Source: Gautieria morchelliformis
Lineage: Eukaryota; Basidiomycota; Agaricomycetes; Gomphales; Gomphaceae
DNA: 64,000 nucleotides
Reading direction: 5' to 3'
NCBI GenBank assembly: GCA_015179125.1
Contig: WHVA01000061.1
Location: 186,001 to 250,000, forward strand
How positions within the stretch are numbered: position 1 is the first letter of the stretch; the number at the start of each line of letters is the position of its first letter. This document shows, piece after piece, positions 53,137-63,360 of this stretch. Made by a program: the position numbers and the translations under genes. The notes below the pieces were generated by a model. That model saw nothing but the letters and a program-made list of their open reading frames with translations, made no database searches and was not told the origin of the DNA.

Positions 53137-54384
53137 GTGTGGGATGATCACGACGGCTGCGCAGAACACTCGAGGCATCTCCCTTTAACGAGACGTATCC
53201 CTTTAGCAGCTAGAGTCAAAAGAGTAGCCAAAAGATACGTTAAAAGACACCGCTCACCGCTTCACGAAATACTGCACGCTTACAATCTTCAGCCAGACAG
53301 AATGGAGAAGATTGAGACAGTGGTACACGGGCCCAAATGGGCCCCGGTATTCCGCACAAGAATCCCGCACAGCAAGGAGAAGGCAGCGGAGGAAATAGCG
53401 GCGGAACTAGCAGGCGTAACGGTGTTCTCAGACGGCTCATGCGTAGACGGTGGAGTAGGAGCCGCAGCCGTGCTGTACAGAGACGGCGTGGAGCAAAGAT
53501 CAACAAGACTATATATGGGGACAGAGCAAGAACATACGGTGTTCGAGGCAGAGCTGGTAGGAGCAGCTATCGCGGCCAAGATGCTATACGCGGAGAGGGG
53601 AGAAAAGTACACGATAGCCATGGATAACCAAGCCGCGATCCAGACGACGCGAAGAGAAAAAGCAATACCTGGACAATACTTAGTCAATGCGCTCCACAGG
53701 CAAGTACAGGGCCTCGTGGATCGCCGACCAGGGACACGGCTGACCATGAGATGGGTACCGGGACACGAAGGAGTGGAGGGAAACGAGAGGGCGGATGAGG
53801 AAGCTAAAAGAGCAGCAAGGGGAGAGTCTAGCGAGGAACAGGCAATACCCATCGAGTGTCGAGGACTGCTACCAATAAGCAGGGCGGCTGAAGTCCAGAG
53901 GCAAAACACAGAGCTGAAAAGAGAGGCGAGAATGATCTTTGCCAGATCCCCGAGAGCGCAGTTCGCACTAGAGATCGACCCTTCCGTGCCATCAGCGACC
54001 TTTACAAAGATCACGAGAAACATGCCTCGCCGACATGCAAGCCTGCTCATACAGCTCAGAACAGGCCATGTGGCGCTCAACAAATATCTATACAAGATAG
54101 GAAAGGTAAACTCGCCGATATGCCCAGCGTGCGAGAGGGCGGACGAGACGGTCCACCACTACCTATTCAGATGCCCGGCATACAGTAATCAAAGGGAGGA
54201 ACTCGCAAAGAGGCTAAAGGGAGGAGCGAGATCGATAAAGGCGCTGCTGGGAGGACACAAGACCTTGACGCATCTATTCAGATATGTGCACGACACGAAG
54301 AGATTCGAAAAAACACACGGGGACCTGACGCTACCAATGGAGAGAGAGGACGGAAGAGAGAAAAGACAGCGAAAGAGAAAATGA
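53137..54384 (+). CDS. LINE ORF2 C-terminus: RNase H and zinc knuckle
   Basis: 415 codons; the ATG at the left is probably host sequence, since LINE similarity begins around LPLTRRIPLAARVKRVAKRY. All four RNase H carboxylates are present, so this fragment is well preserved. The C-terminus is highly charged (REDGREKRQRKRK). It could not mobilise itself without a reverse transcriptase. Confidence 0.8.
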   Translation: MWDDHDGCAEHSRHLPLTRRIPLAARVKRVAKRYVKRHRSPLHEILHAYNLQPDRMEKIETVVHGPKWAPVFRTRIPHSKEKAAEEIAAELAGVTVFSDGSCVDGGVGAAAVLYRDGVEQRSTRLYMGTEQEHTVFEAELVGAAIAAKMLYAERGEKYTIAMDNQAAIQTTRREKAIPGQYLVNALHRQVQGLVDRRPGTRLTMRWVPGHEGVEGNERADEEAKRAARGESSEEQAIPIECRGLLPISRAAEVQRQNTELKREARMIFARSPRAQFALEIDPSVPSATFTKITRNMPRRHASLLIQLRTGHVALNKYLYKIGKVNSPICPACERADETVHHYLFRCPAYSNQREELAKRLKGGARSIKALLGGHKTLTHLFRYVHDTKRFEKTHGDLTLPMEREDGREKRQRKRK

Positions 54385-54557
54385 AAATGAGAGAGAGGAG
54401 ACGACACATACACCCTTGCCAAACCAGGCACGGACAAGCTCGGGGCTTCGCCCCATGAGCGTAAGCAGAGACAGAAAGTAAAGGGAGGATGCGGGCAAAA
54501 GCAACACTGTACTTACCGTCTTGCATAGGGCGCGACCCCCCCCCAAAAAAAAGAGAG
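53137..54557 (+). mobile_element. 5'-truncated LINE (Tad1-like) 3' end
   Basis: One open frame (to 54384) encodes only the C-terminal part of a LINE polyprotein. RNase H has VFSDGSCVDGG (first Asp), VFEAELVGAA (Glu), TIAMDNQAAI (Asp) and WVPGHEGVEGNERADEEAK (last His/Asp); then CPACERADETVHHYLFRCP, the Cys-His knuckle typical of Tad1/I-group ORF2 C-termini. Reverse transcriptase and endonuclease are absent because of 5' truncation, the usual outcome of target-primed insertion. The 3' part 54385-54557 is untranslated and ends near a C-run plus A-run. It sits 30-40 bp upstream of the MmgE/PrpD start codon, in opposite orientation. Confidence 0.85.
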
Positions 54558-55307
54558 ACGCATGACAGGCCGTGGGGCGACGGCAAGCACCTGGACGCAA
54601 CGGCAGTGCGTTCTTCGACCGCCGCTGACCCCGCTGCTTGATGGGACTGAAGGCCGGGACAGGTTTCTACCACTCGCAAGTGGAAACTCGAGTGTACAAT
54701 ATTATATCTCTGCAAAGACAAATATTCCCGCTCGATTCCTGCCTGAAACTGGCAGCCACAGCTCGACTCTGCCACTCTCCGCGGTCCCACCACAAAGTTG
54801 GCACGTCCGCTACCTTCACATAGTCCGTTACTCATGCCCGTGCAGGGCTGCACCCTTGCCACAGACGTCACGGATCACCGTTCTGGTTCTGGTTCCCTTG
54901 CGCATAACTCCGGCTGCTCGTGGAATTTCGTGCAGTTCCTGCCGTGAATTCGCCGCCCTGAGGCAGCCGACGACGTGCATGAGGTGCGCTTCCGCCCGCG
55001 GGGCGTGGACGTCGACGAATAAGACCCAGGACCAGCGGGCGCAAATGAGGAACCGGGTAGAGTGGTCGGACATGTGAATATAGAGGAGGCATCAGACGCA
55101 GACGAAGAAGAAGGTGAGACCGACGCCGACGATGCTTTTGGCGCAGGTAATGATGGTATTTCCCCTTGCGACGGAGGACGTGGAGTGTCCATCGCAGCGG
55201 ACAAGAAAGCGCGCACAGAGCGCATGAAATGCACCGAGGTATTAGAAGTCGCACGCCCACGGGGCAGCGCCGATGACATGTTTGAAGACACGGATGACAG
55301 CACTGAC
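54558..55307 (+). other. Unassigned segment with an acidic coding-like stretch
   Basis: From about 55062 the plus strand encodes an acidic run (EEASDADEEEGETDADDAFG, then KCTEVLEVARPRGSADDMFE) that looks like the C-terminal part of a host protein; the frame runs into the hAT copy at 55308. No family is recognised. The stretch 54558-55060 has overlapping open frames but nothing I can support. Confidence 0.3.
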
Positions 55308-57553
55308 CCCCGGCTCGGCTCAAAAGCCCCGGCTTCGGCTCGGCTCATGCCGGCTCGGGCACACAGAATTCAGGGCCGGGCCCTGAGTGCCGGCTTGGGC
55401 TCGGCTCGGGCTTGGCCCGGCTTAAGCCGGGGCTCTTCAGTGGGAAATATCGACCGAGGGGATGCAACGCCGAAGTGGAAATTCTATGTACTTTTAACTA
55501 GCTAGTCGTATTCTATATCAACTTCGCTCTCCCCCTCCACAAGCTCTGTATTGAGCCTGTGCCAAGAAGATCAGACTGAGCTACAATTCATTATGAAGGC
55601 TTACCTGGCGCGAGGCTTGCATGTGCCGGCGAAGTGTACTTACTTCGAATACATAAGTTATTTTTTGTCGGTCATTTTTCCTACAAATAATATAGTCCTC
55701 ATTTGCCTGCCATGGAGGAGACCTGACTCACCGGCACAATTTGCAGTCAATAATTTTTTTACCTTCCTCAACGTGTAGATTATCGAAACACTGTCGGATG
55801 TGATACCAAGCATGTGTTTAGCTTCTTCAAGTTGGTCTGGGAGAGTCTGGAGGTTACGCTATGCCTGTGTCCAGTTGTTATAGAGGAACCAACCTTACAT
55901 GAATGTTAACTGTAAATTTGTATGAAATAAAATTTGCACTTACTCAGAGTCTCATGTTTGTCAGCATTCCATCGTTCAAAATGCTGCTGAATTGCCTGCT
56001 GCCGATGAAATTTGCTAGCATATCGGGTCCTTCGAGCAAGTGCACACCGTGATCGTCGACTATGAACTCAGTTTGTCGGACACAGCATCCTTGGCGAGCA
56101 TGGAGGAGTATGACCCTAACTCTAGCGACCTTACGCTGGCCAGGGAACCTTTAAACGGATACTCCGAAGGTTACGACCTGGAGGACGATGCTATAACTGT
56201 GAGCTCTCGCGACACAGCATCCATCCCTCGTGGTGTACCTGCACTACGAATTGCATCTCGCCCCAATCTACGTACTCTCTCTCCTGTATTATCAGACGAT
56301 TCGCCGCCTGCTTCGTCACTTGGAACTGCGAGTGGTGCTCATGCTGAACATGATCGCACTGCATTACCCGCAGGCAGGGGAAAAGAGAACGATGCTGATA
56401 GTCAAAGTCATGTCGTAATACCTCACGACTCTCATCCTCAAACAGCTGTGGGCGAAACCCCCGAGGAGTCACTCGCGTTCGACAAAAATTCAACAGGTGT
56501 TTTTGATCGTCTGAAGCAGCTTGAGGTGGGAGAACAAGGGGACTATGTATCCCAAGAAGCTAAACGTTTGTCTCAAACGGAACGCGGAGTGCAGTGGCTT
56601 CGTGATCAGAATGTACGAGCTATCCAGTCCATGTTTGGCGCGCTCCCCGAACCATCCGTATCCGAGGACACGGAGTCTGTTGTATTTGTGGAGGCCCCAG
56701 ATGAGGCTCTTGTCGGCGACCTTGCACTGCAGCAGGACCCCCGTGGCAAATATTACTATACGTACACCTCATCTTCAAACGCTTCTCAGATGCAGGAAGA
56801 AGCGTCTGATCCACCTGATGGGGGTAGTATTATAGAAAGCGGGTATGTTTCTGTTGGACATGAAGAGCCGTCACCTGAAGTCCCCGGTGTAGCCTTGCTT
56901 TGAGTACCTGAATCTTAGATCAATAGATAGACAATATTCTATGCAAAGATATGACTCACCAGTAATGCCACCAGATTCCTTATTCATAACCATTTCAGTA
57001 CTACTGAAATCAGTAGGCTTGGCAACGGTCCTTGCATTTGGCTCGATCACCAGGGCCGGCTCAACAATAGTCTTTTGTTTTTTTATTTTTATGTTGGTCA
57101 GTAGTTTCTACCACCTTAGTCACGACCTTGGCATGCTTGCATTGACCAAGAACATTGGCCACATTATCGGGATCCTTCAGTGCGGCGCTTGGCTTTAGCG
57201 TTCGGCCCGAACGGGCACTCTTGATAGGGAGCAGCTGAACCTCGTCCGCATCGCTGGGGTCCTGGATACGGGGCAAGGGCATGGCAGTGAGCAGCAGACA
57301 GAAATTTTTTCAAACTTAACCAATAGAGTACAGGAGATACTCAAATTAGCTACCTGAGTGCCGCTTGCCACCTGAACAGTGCATACCGGGTAAGCGCCCA
57401 AAAGCCGCGGCTTCAGGGCTCGGCTCGGGCTCTCAAAACTCAAGCCGGGCCCTAGATCCCGGCCTCAGGACGGCTTTGGCCCGGCTCGGCCCGGCTTTTG
57501 GGGGCCCGGCTCCGGCTTAGGCCGCGGCTGAAGCCGGGCTTTGCAGAACACTA
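55308..57553 (-). mobile_element. hAT derivative 2 (inverted copy) carrying 1.3 kb of foreign DNA
   Basis: 55308-55548 is the reverse complement of 52180-52410, and 56893-57553 is the reverse complement of 51312-51973, so this is a minus-strand copy of the hAT derivative in the MmgE/PrpD gene. Its outer end at 57553 is complete (CTTTGCAGAACACTA), confirming the TAGTGTTCTGC terminus; the 55308 end is eroded. About 1345 bp (55549-56892) of unrelated sequence replace the roughly 200 bp that encode the transposase C-terminal core in copy 1. Confidence 0.75.
56040..56903 (+). CDS. Unidentified 287-residue ORF inside hAT derivative 2
   Basis: An open plus-strand frame, antisense to its hAT host. 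It is acidic and Ser-rich (LSLSDTASLASMEEYDPNSS; LRTLSPVLSDDSPPASSLGT), with a more structured middle (TGVFDRLKQLEVGEQGDYVS; KRLSQTERGVQWLRDQNVRA) and no membrane segment or catalytic motif. The last codons run into the hAT sequence, so the natural C-terminus may be lost. I recognise no family. To its left (about 55760-56000) the minus strand reads RQQAIQQHFERWNADKHETL before a GTAAGT, so pieces of two genes may be present. Confidence 0.45.
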   Translation: MHTVIVDYELSLSDTASLASMEEYDPNSSDLTLAREPLNGYSEGYDLEDDAITVSSRDTASIPRGVPALRIASRPNLRTLSPVLSDDSPPASSLGTASGAHAEHDRTALPAGRGKENDADSQSHVVIPHDSHPQTAVGETPEESLAFDKNSTGVFDRLKQLEVGEQGDYVSQEAKRLSQTERGVQWLRDQNVRAIQSMFGALPEPSVSEDTESVVFVEAPDEALVGDLALQQDPRGKYYYTYTSSSNASQMQEEASDPPDGGSIIESGYVSVGHEEPSPEVPGVALL

Positions 57554-58692
57554 GGGAGAAGAAACAAACATGGACCTCGGTTCCGATGACGCATGACCAT
57601 TCCGGGGGGTCCGTGACACATGACACAGAGCATTGGTCAAACATGGGCCAAGTGCCTTGCCCAATTGTTGGAGTAAGGATGGATAAGCATAGGACGCAGG
57701 GCCGCGGCTGGTAACGTACCCGCGACCCGGACTAGTAGTTACATAGGTTGTCTCGGTCATAGCTGACCGAGCTGGTATATCTAGTAGACTCGTAGATAGT
57801 ACCTCAGTGAAGTATCTATTCACTGAGGTACGCATCACCCTTTGTATATCGTCGAGTACGATGCTCACCCCTGTGTAGCTTACACTACACAGGTACAGTT
57901 ATACATACGCGCTCAGTGAAGTATCTATTCACTGAGCTTACACTACACAGCTACTGCACAATAACCCCAACACCAATAACATATTAAAAGTCAAATCAAA
58001 AGTAGAGTAACTATAGACAAAATTTACTTCTATATATCGAAACTGATGGTCTGGCGCACTTTTCGAAAAATCAACATCAAGTCCTTCGATTTGGCGCGTC
58101 ACGTGATCTAAGCGAAGGTGAAGTTGTGAAGATAAGTGAAACTACACCAAATCAGGGAGCTCTCGTGATTTTTTCAGGTACAATAGCGTGGTTGGCAGTG
58201 TTAAGGTTGCTACCAATCGGCACACCTGCTGGCAGCGTGATGAGATATCTTTGGCTGTGTAGTGTCATCGTCCGACTTTGCCGCACTGACAGCTTCGTTA
58301 AAACCAGTGCTCGAGCGCTGGTTCGCAGTGGTTTCGACACTTGTCATCAGCTCCTTAGGAACTGATGACAAGTGCCTTTTCCTCCCGCAGTGCACAGAAC
58401 AGACAAGAGAATCTGAGGTTTCCTCTGACGCCACGAGCATCGGCATATGCTGTGTCTATGTGAAAGTTCATCGCCATAAGGATTTTCCTTCAAGCACAGC
58501 TGCAGGAAGAAATAGCTGACATGGCTGTGGTTTGTGTAGGAACGATATCATTTACGCCACAGCCTTGGGGAGCCAAATGCGTACATTATGTCTAGAAAGT
58601 ACTTTCAAACACTATAAATACCTGCTAACTGCGCGCTAACTTCTCCCCCTTCTCCCCCATCTTCTTTACGCAGGCGATTGCGACGCGCTATT
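57554..58692. other. Spacer with a cluster of short perfect hairpins
   Basis: Several strong inverted repeats: CTCGGTCA-TAGC-TGACCGAG (about 57752), CCTCAGTGAA-GTATCTA-TTCACTGAGG (57801-57827), CTGTGTAG-CTTA-CACTACACAG (about 57880), GCTCAGTGAA-GTATCTA-TTCACTGAGC (about 57910) and CACTTGTCATCAG with CTGATGACAAGTG (about 58337-58373). No supported gene. The last part (58600-58690), pyrimidine-rich with CTTCTCCCCCTTCTCCCCCA, looks like the promoter/leader of the next gene. Confidence 0.55.
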
Positions 58693-60539
58693 ATGCCAGC
58701 TTGGGAGACATATTACAAGGAACTCCTGTCAAGGGGTCATGGACATGCGCTTTGGGACGCCGACCCAGGTGAACAGCCTGCTCTCGATATCGCCGATGTC
58801 GGATATATGTATGAAGGCGCTTTTGTCCGGATTTTCAACGCATCCAAGCAGATCGGAGATGTGTCCAACCGGCTAGGGACACCAGTTGGGTATAAGCCCA
58901 TCCGCGTGGGTGAAATAATGGAGGGGACACTTTCTGCCAGCAATCCCATCACAAGTGAGACTGTGCTTCAGCGTGGAGTTGATGTAAACGTTTCTGGAGG
59001 GTATGGGTTCCATATCGACATTTACTGTACCACTGCTGAGCCATTTGGCTTCCAGACCGACCGTGCAACCTTCTGGTGGTTTCAGTTTCCAGTGTACGAA
59101 AGAAACGGGTGCGGCGCTTATTATCGGAGAAGATGCGGAACGTAGGAACGCCCTGGAGAAACATGTCTTCATTCGTTATGTCCTTGAAAACCATAACGTA
59201 TGGCTCAAATTTGCCAACAATATTCATAATCGCGGTATTAATCTTGATGAGCTCATCCTGGTTACGGGTTGTGATAGGACTTCAGCGTGGGCATGCGCAG
59301 CTTTCTCTGCCTCCTCGAATCAACTTGGTGTTGAATTCCGCATAGGAAACGTTGCAGTCGCTCAGGGTGGTCTTTCCGTTTGGGGTTCCTGGCGTAACTG
59401 TCAATCTGTCCAGGTAAACTCTGGCCCTCGGGTGCGCCACACGAAACCCTTAGGTTCGCAGCAGACAGCAACTGAACTTGACGCGGCGAATTTACTCTCT
59501 CGGCCTGACCCTGAACATGAGGCCACAGCTACTAACCAGATTGCAGTGGGCGACGTTGTTCGGCGGCGACTTGGCTTCATGGCTGAACAAAATGCTATCG
59601 ACTTGTCTCGGGAGGAAGACAACCATCCAGCCAAACCAAAAGCATTGGGTTCCACGCTCCGCGGCCACATTGTATTCTTAGGCGTGTTTCTTGCGCGCAT
59701 GTTGTTTCGTATATGCAATTTTGTCAACGCCATTATCTCGGGTAATCACCGAGTCCATTCGATAGGACCGCAACAACCACGCCTTCCCCAAGCAGTTTCA
59801 TGGGACCAAGGTACCTTATTATCATTCCCGCGTACGGATGATACACATTCTTCACAAGTGCCAACATTCACAGATGGTTCCGCGTCTGCATTCACTTTCA
59901 CTCCACATATTCCTTCGCCCCCTCGAAACCAATGCATTTTTCTACGTGGCTTCAAAGTATGCGATAGATCTAGCCTGAAGAAGCGCTTACGACGTCTTGG
60001 TCGAAACAAGTCATCAGCAGATGACGGCTTCACGCGGCTGCCTGTGGTTGGAAGCCAAAAGGATGATAAGGACGATCGGGGGAGGGCTTACAGCTCGTCA
60101 GGGAGGGCCTCATCTGGAAACGCCAGCGTTCGGGATGCTGAAGCACGCCAGGACAGAGATACAGGGGAAGAAAGCTCTCCTGTATCTGGATCCAGCGGTC
60201 AAAATTCACCGGGGTCGCAGGACTCATTGGGTTTATTATCAGAAACTGATAGCACAGACTTTGTTGATATAGAACAGTCGCATCACAAACATGCCCTTTA
60301 CCCTCATTGCAACGGAATACCAGTGCGTACATATTTCTGACCATTACACTTCCCTGAATGTTACCAAACAGCCGTTAACAGCCTTAGATATTCTGATGGA
60401 ATACATTCTTGAGGTTCTTGGTTTTGTTACTTCCTGTATTACCAACCCATTCATATCATTCCAGAACTCATTAGCAGACCTTGCCCTTGTGCATCATGAT
60501 GACCTTTCCACATTGCTAGGGGTTTGTCCACCATTTTAA
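58693..60539 (+). CDS. Conserved Agaricomycete protein of unknown function, four exons, complete
   Basis: Exons 58693-59000, 59056-60322, 60372-60413 and 60465-60539 (TAA) join in frame (563 residues). Donors are GTATGG, GTGCGT and a weaker GTTCTT; acceptors TTCCAG, AAACAG, TTCCAG. From memory, the layout matches a family frequent and multicopy in Agaricomycetes: N-terminal WETYYKELLSRGHGHALWDA, then DVGYMYEGAFVRIFNASKQI, a middle ELILVTGCDRTSAWACAAFS, late NQCIFLRGFKV, and a tail ALDILMEYILE plus ADLALVHHDDLSTLLG. No enzyme motif is evident. An Arg/Lys-rich segment (SLKKRLRRLGRNKSS) precedes a Ser-rich stretch. Start chosen at MPAWETYYK because family members begin there; a pyrimidine-rich leader precedes it. 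Confidence 0.7.
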
Positions 60540-60700
60540 ATGACTTCCATGCCTTAATCTATGACTCATTAGGTCATGACATCTACCGGGGTCAAGGATG
60601 CACTCTGCCAGCTCACACCCATAATCTTTGTTGAGAATGGCGGTGTGTATATCAAGTTGCAATGCTGCTATTTCCATTGACATATTATTATCTAGTTGGG

Positions 60701-62093
60701 ATGCTGGACAGTACATTCAAAGCATTTCAAAACACAAAACTGACAAATGCAAATACATCTATGTCCCCACCAGGTATATTCCCAGAGCAAGCACCACTTC
60801 CTGGAGACCATCGTTTGGGCGACTTGAATTCAGCTGGAAATATTATACCGAGGGACCGCCTTCCATTGGAGGATGATCGCTGGCCACATCTCTTCCCGTC
60901 CATCTCAGACCAAGACGAAGGCCTCGGACGCACGCCAGTCGATATCATCTTTGATGATAGGTCACTGTTAGATAGCACCTTAAACCCACGGTTTCCACCT
61001 CACTCGCGCGTTATGTACAACCAAGGCGTGATTCCACAGCGAGCATCAGACCTCCCCTCCGTTCCGTCAATCCCTGCCCGCACACATGGTCGTTGCGCTC
61101 TGCAGTCGGAGAATTTGGATCCATCTCGTGCTCGACGTGAAGAATCTGCGCGTTTCGTCATGTACAACCAAGATACTTCATCCTACTCCTCCAGCAGTCG
61201 CCGCGACGGTAGTAGATGTGTTGAACTCCCCTCCTTTAGGGGCCACATCCCTGGTAGAACGTTCCCTTTTGCATACAACAGTGATTAGCCCTAACGACAA
61301 TTGAACAGATTTTTTTACTCCTGGATCGGCCGCGGTACAACCACCCCTCAACGCGTCTTATGGTTATGATGTGAGCATATATCTTCTGCAACCCCCCCTT
61401 CCCCATAATTCTGCTCTTGTCTTCGGAGAACGTTGATTGTTTTGCTGTGACCCGACAGCGTCCATCCCAGGCGGAGCGCTACCCTCCGAGCGAAGAGTCT
61501 ACGCCATCCTCTTATCCTCGTGGTCGTGGCTCTCAGCAGCCGGAGAATATGCATCCATCTCGTTCTCGACATGAAGAACCAGCCCAACAGTTCGTCATGT
61601 ACAACCAACATGTGGTCCCACAGCGAGCATCAAACCTCCTCTCCGTTCCGTCAAGGCCCGCCCGCGCGCCTAGTGGAGACCCAGCGCGTAGGTTTGCGTG
61701 CGAGATGTGCGACGAGCGGTTTGACCGGCAAAGTGGTCTTGACGTATGTGGTTAGCTCCCGCGGTCGCTGACCATGGTCTGACCAGCTTTATAGACTCAT
61801 ATGCGATCGAAATCGCACGAAAATATAAGACGTGAGCATCGCTGTCCATTACAATCTGAACTCTGGACTCCTCGCTGACTGTACCTGTAGCATATGCCTG
61901 CAGCCAGCCCGGATGCTCGAAAACGTTTTCAGTCAAGTCCAATCTCCGCCGCCACGAGAGGACCCACTTGCCGACAGCGCATTTGAACCCCCTGATGATT
62001 GACGAAAGGCCTGCATCTTCTGGTCACTACAGCAGCACGTCCAAACCCGCCAAACTGCCGTCTTCTACTTATTACGAGAATCAGGCGAGATGA
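60701..62093 (+). CDS. C2H2 zinc-finger protein, probable transcription factor
   Basis: The 3' half is clear: exon to 61743, then 61795-61831 and 61891-62093 (TGA), with GTATGT/ATAG and GTGAGC/GTAG introns. Finger 1 is split by an intron: FACEMCDERFDRQSGLD joins THMRSKSHENIR. Finger 2 is canonical: RPYACSQPGCSKTFSVKSNL then RRHERTH. The C-terminal tail is Ser/Pro-rich and short. Upstream, 60701-61288 is a Pro/Ser-rich disordered region containing RVMYNQGVIPQRASDLPSVP, and exon 61461-61743 has a second copy of this cassette (FVMYNQHVVPQRASNLLSVP). The joins between 61288 and 61461 and the true start are uncertain. It presumably binds DNA in the nucleus; target unknown. Confidence 0.65.
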
Positions 62094-62928
62094 TAGCAGG
62101 TTCCAACTGCGTAAGGAGCTAATGTACAACGCAATAACCAATAAACCGTTTTGTTTGTAAATGACATCATGTTGACGTCGCTCGTATGCCAACAATTACT
62201 CCTCTTCCCGCTAAACGCGCAAACTCAGTGTTCGGGAATAATATCATTAGAATAACCTCTCCTTCATTCCATCACAACCGTTTAGTTTACCATGTTCTCT
62301 TCCTATCGCTGTAGCAAGTCTCGCACATATTCTCGACCCTGGTGTCATTACTTTCTACATTTCTACCATATTTATATCCCACCCAATAAGCCCATTGATA
62401 TAGTGTTGCCGCCGGCTTAGCTTAGCTCCGGCTAAGCTGTCAACCGAGCCTGGATTTAGCTATTGAAGCCGGCTTGAGCTGGAAGTGTGGGAAGGTGAAA
62501 TTATATTTGCGAATCATTCCATAACTGAAGCCATAACCCACCGTTCACTGGATGCTATAACTGACCATCTAGGCAAGCTCCACAAACCACTTGCTTTTAC
62601 TGTATGGTAAGTTCTTGGCATATCTATGGTTATAAACTTGTAAAGGCTGACTGCATATGTAAGGCTAGGCATCCGATCATCCTTCACAACTGTTCACAAA
62701 ATACATTTGACCCTTTTAACCATGACATTGTTCAATTTTACAGGACAGCGAGCAGTATAAATATGAAAAATAATATCTTAGGTCTTGTAAGTATTAAAGT
62801 ATATTGCTTCGACACTCCAGAGCTTTTCTAAAATTACTTCTTCCATAGCAGCCACCACGTATGGGCCCCACCCTTCACAAGAGGCAGCCGTGTCCAATAT
62901 ATGAGGATGCTATCCTTCGTACACTGCA
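62094..62928. other. Spacer
   Basis: No supported gene. Around 62409-62490 GCCGGCTT / AGCCGGC-type words recall the subterminal composition of the hAT elements but are too short to assign. Confidence 0.35.
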
Positions 62929-63225
62929 GGCATAGAAAAGTTTTCTTGCCTGAAAAACTGTTCAAAAAACTGTAAAGAGTTTCTAAATATTTTTAGTGTT
63001 TTTTTTTTTTACGTAAAAAAACTATAATAAAATTCTGTGTTTTTATTAGAATTTGTTGAGCAAAAATTGTAAAAAAAATCAAAGTTTTTTGCAGGGATTT
63101 TTATAGGTTTCTTTGTGAAAACACAAAATTTTGTTAAAGTTTTTTTACATTAAAAACACTAAAAAATTTGGAATATCTTTACAGTTTTTTTAACAGTTTT
63201 TCAGACCAGAAAAATTTTACATGCC
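62929..63225. mobile_element. A+T-rich MITE with about 140-bp terminal inverted repeats
   Basis: The left arm begins GGCATAGAAAAGTTTTCT and continues through CTGAAAAACTGTTCAAAAAA; the right arm, reversed, reads GGCATGTAAAATTTTTCTGG and CTGAAAAACTGTTAAAAAAA. Pairing continues to near the centre (TTTAGTGTTTTT, then CAAAATTTTGTGTTTT). No transposase inside. Flanks do not show an obvious duplication, so the superfamily is undetermined. Confidence 0.7.
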
Positions 63226-63360
63226 TCCAGTGGTATAGCCCAGGAAGATGAAGATGGTGTACTCCGGTCACACCCATCCTAAGGGACTGGTGCACAAAAA
63301 CCAGCTAGCAGAGGCGTCACTTGTAATGGTAGAGGCTCATCTCAAGGTCATGGGGGACAT

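Noticed and set aside
57551-57868. Solo LTR or 105-codon ORF
   Set aside because: TGTCACGGACC recalls some LTR starts, but no partner end or second copy was seen; the ORF has no family marks.
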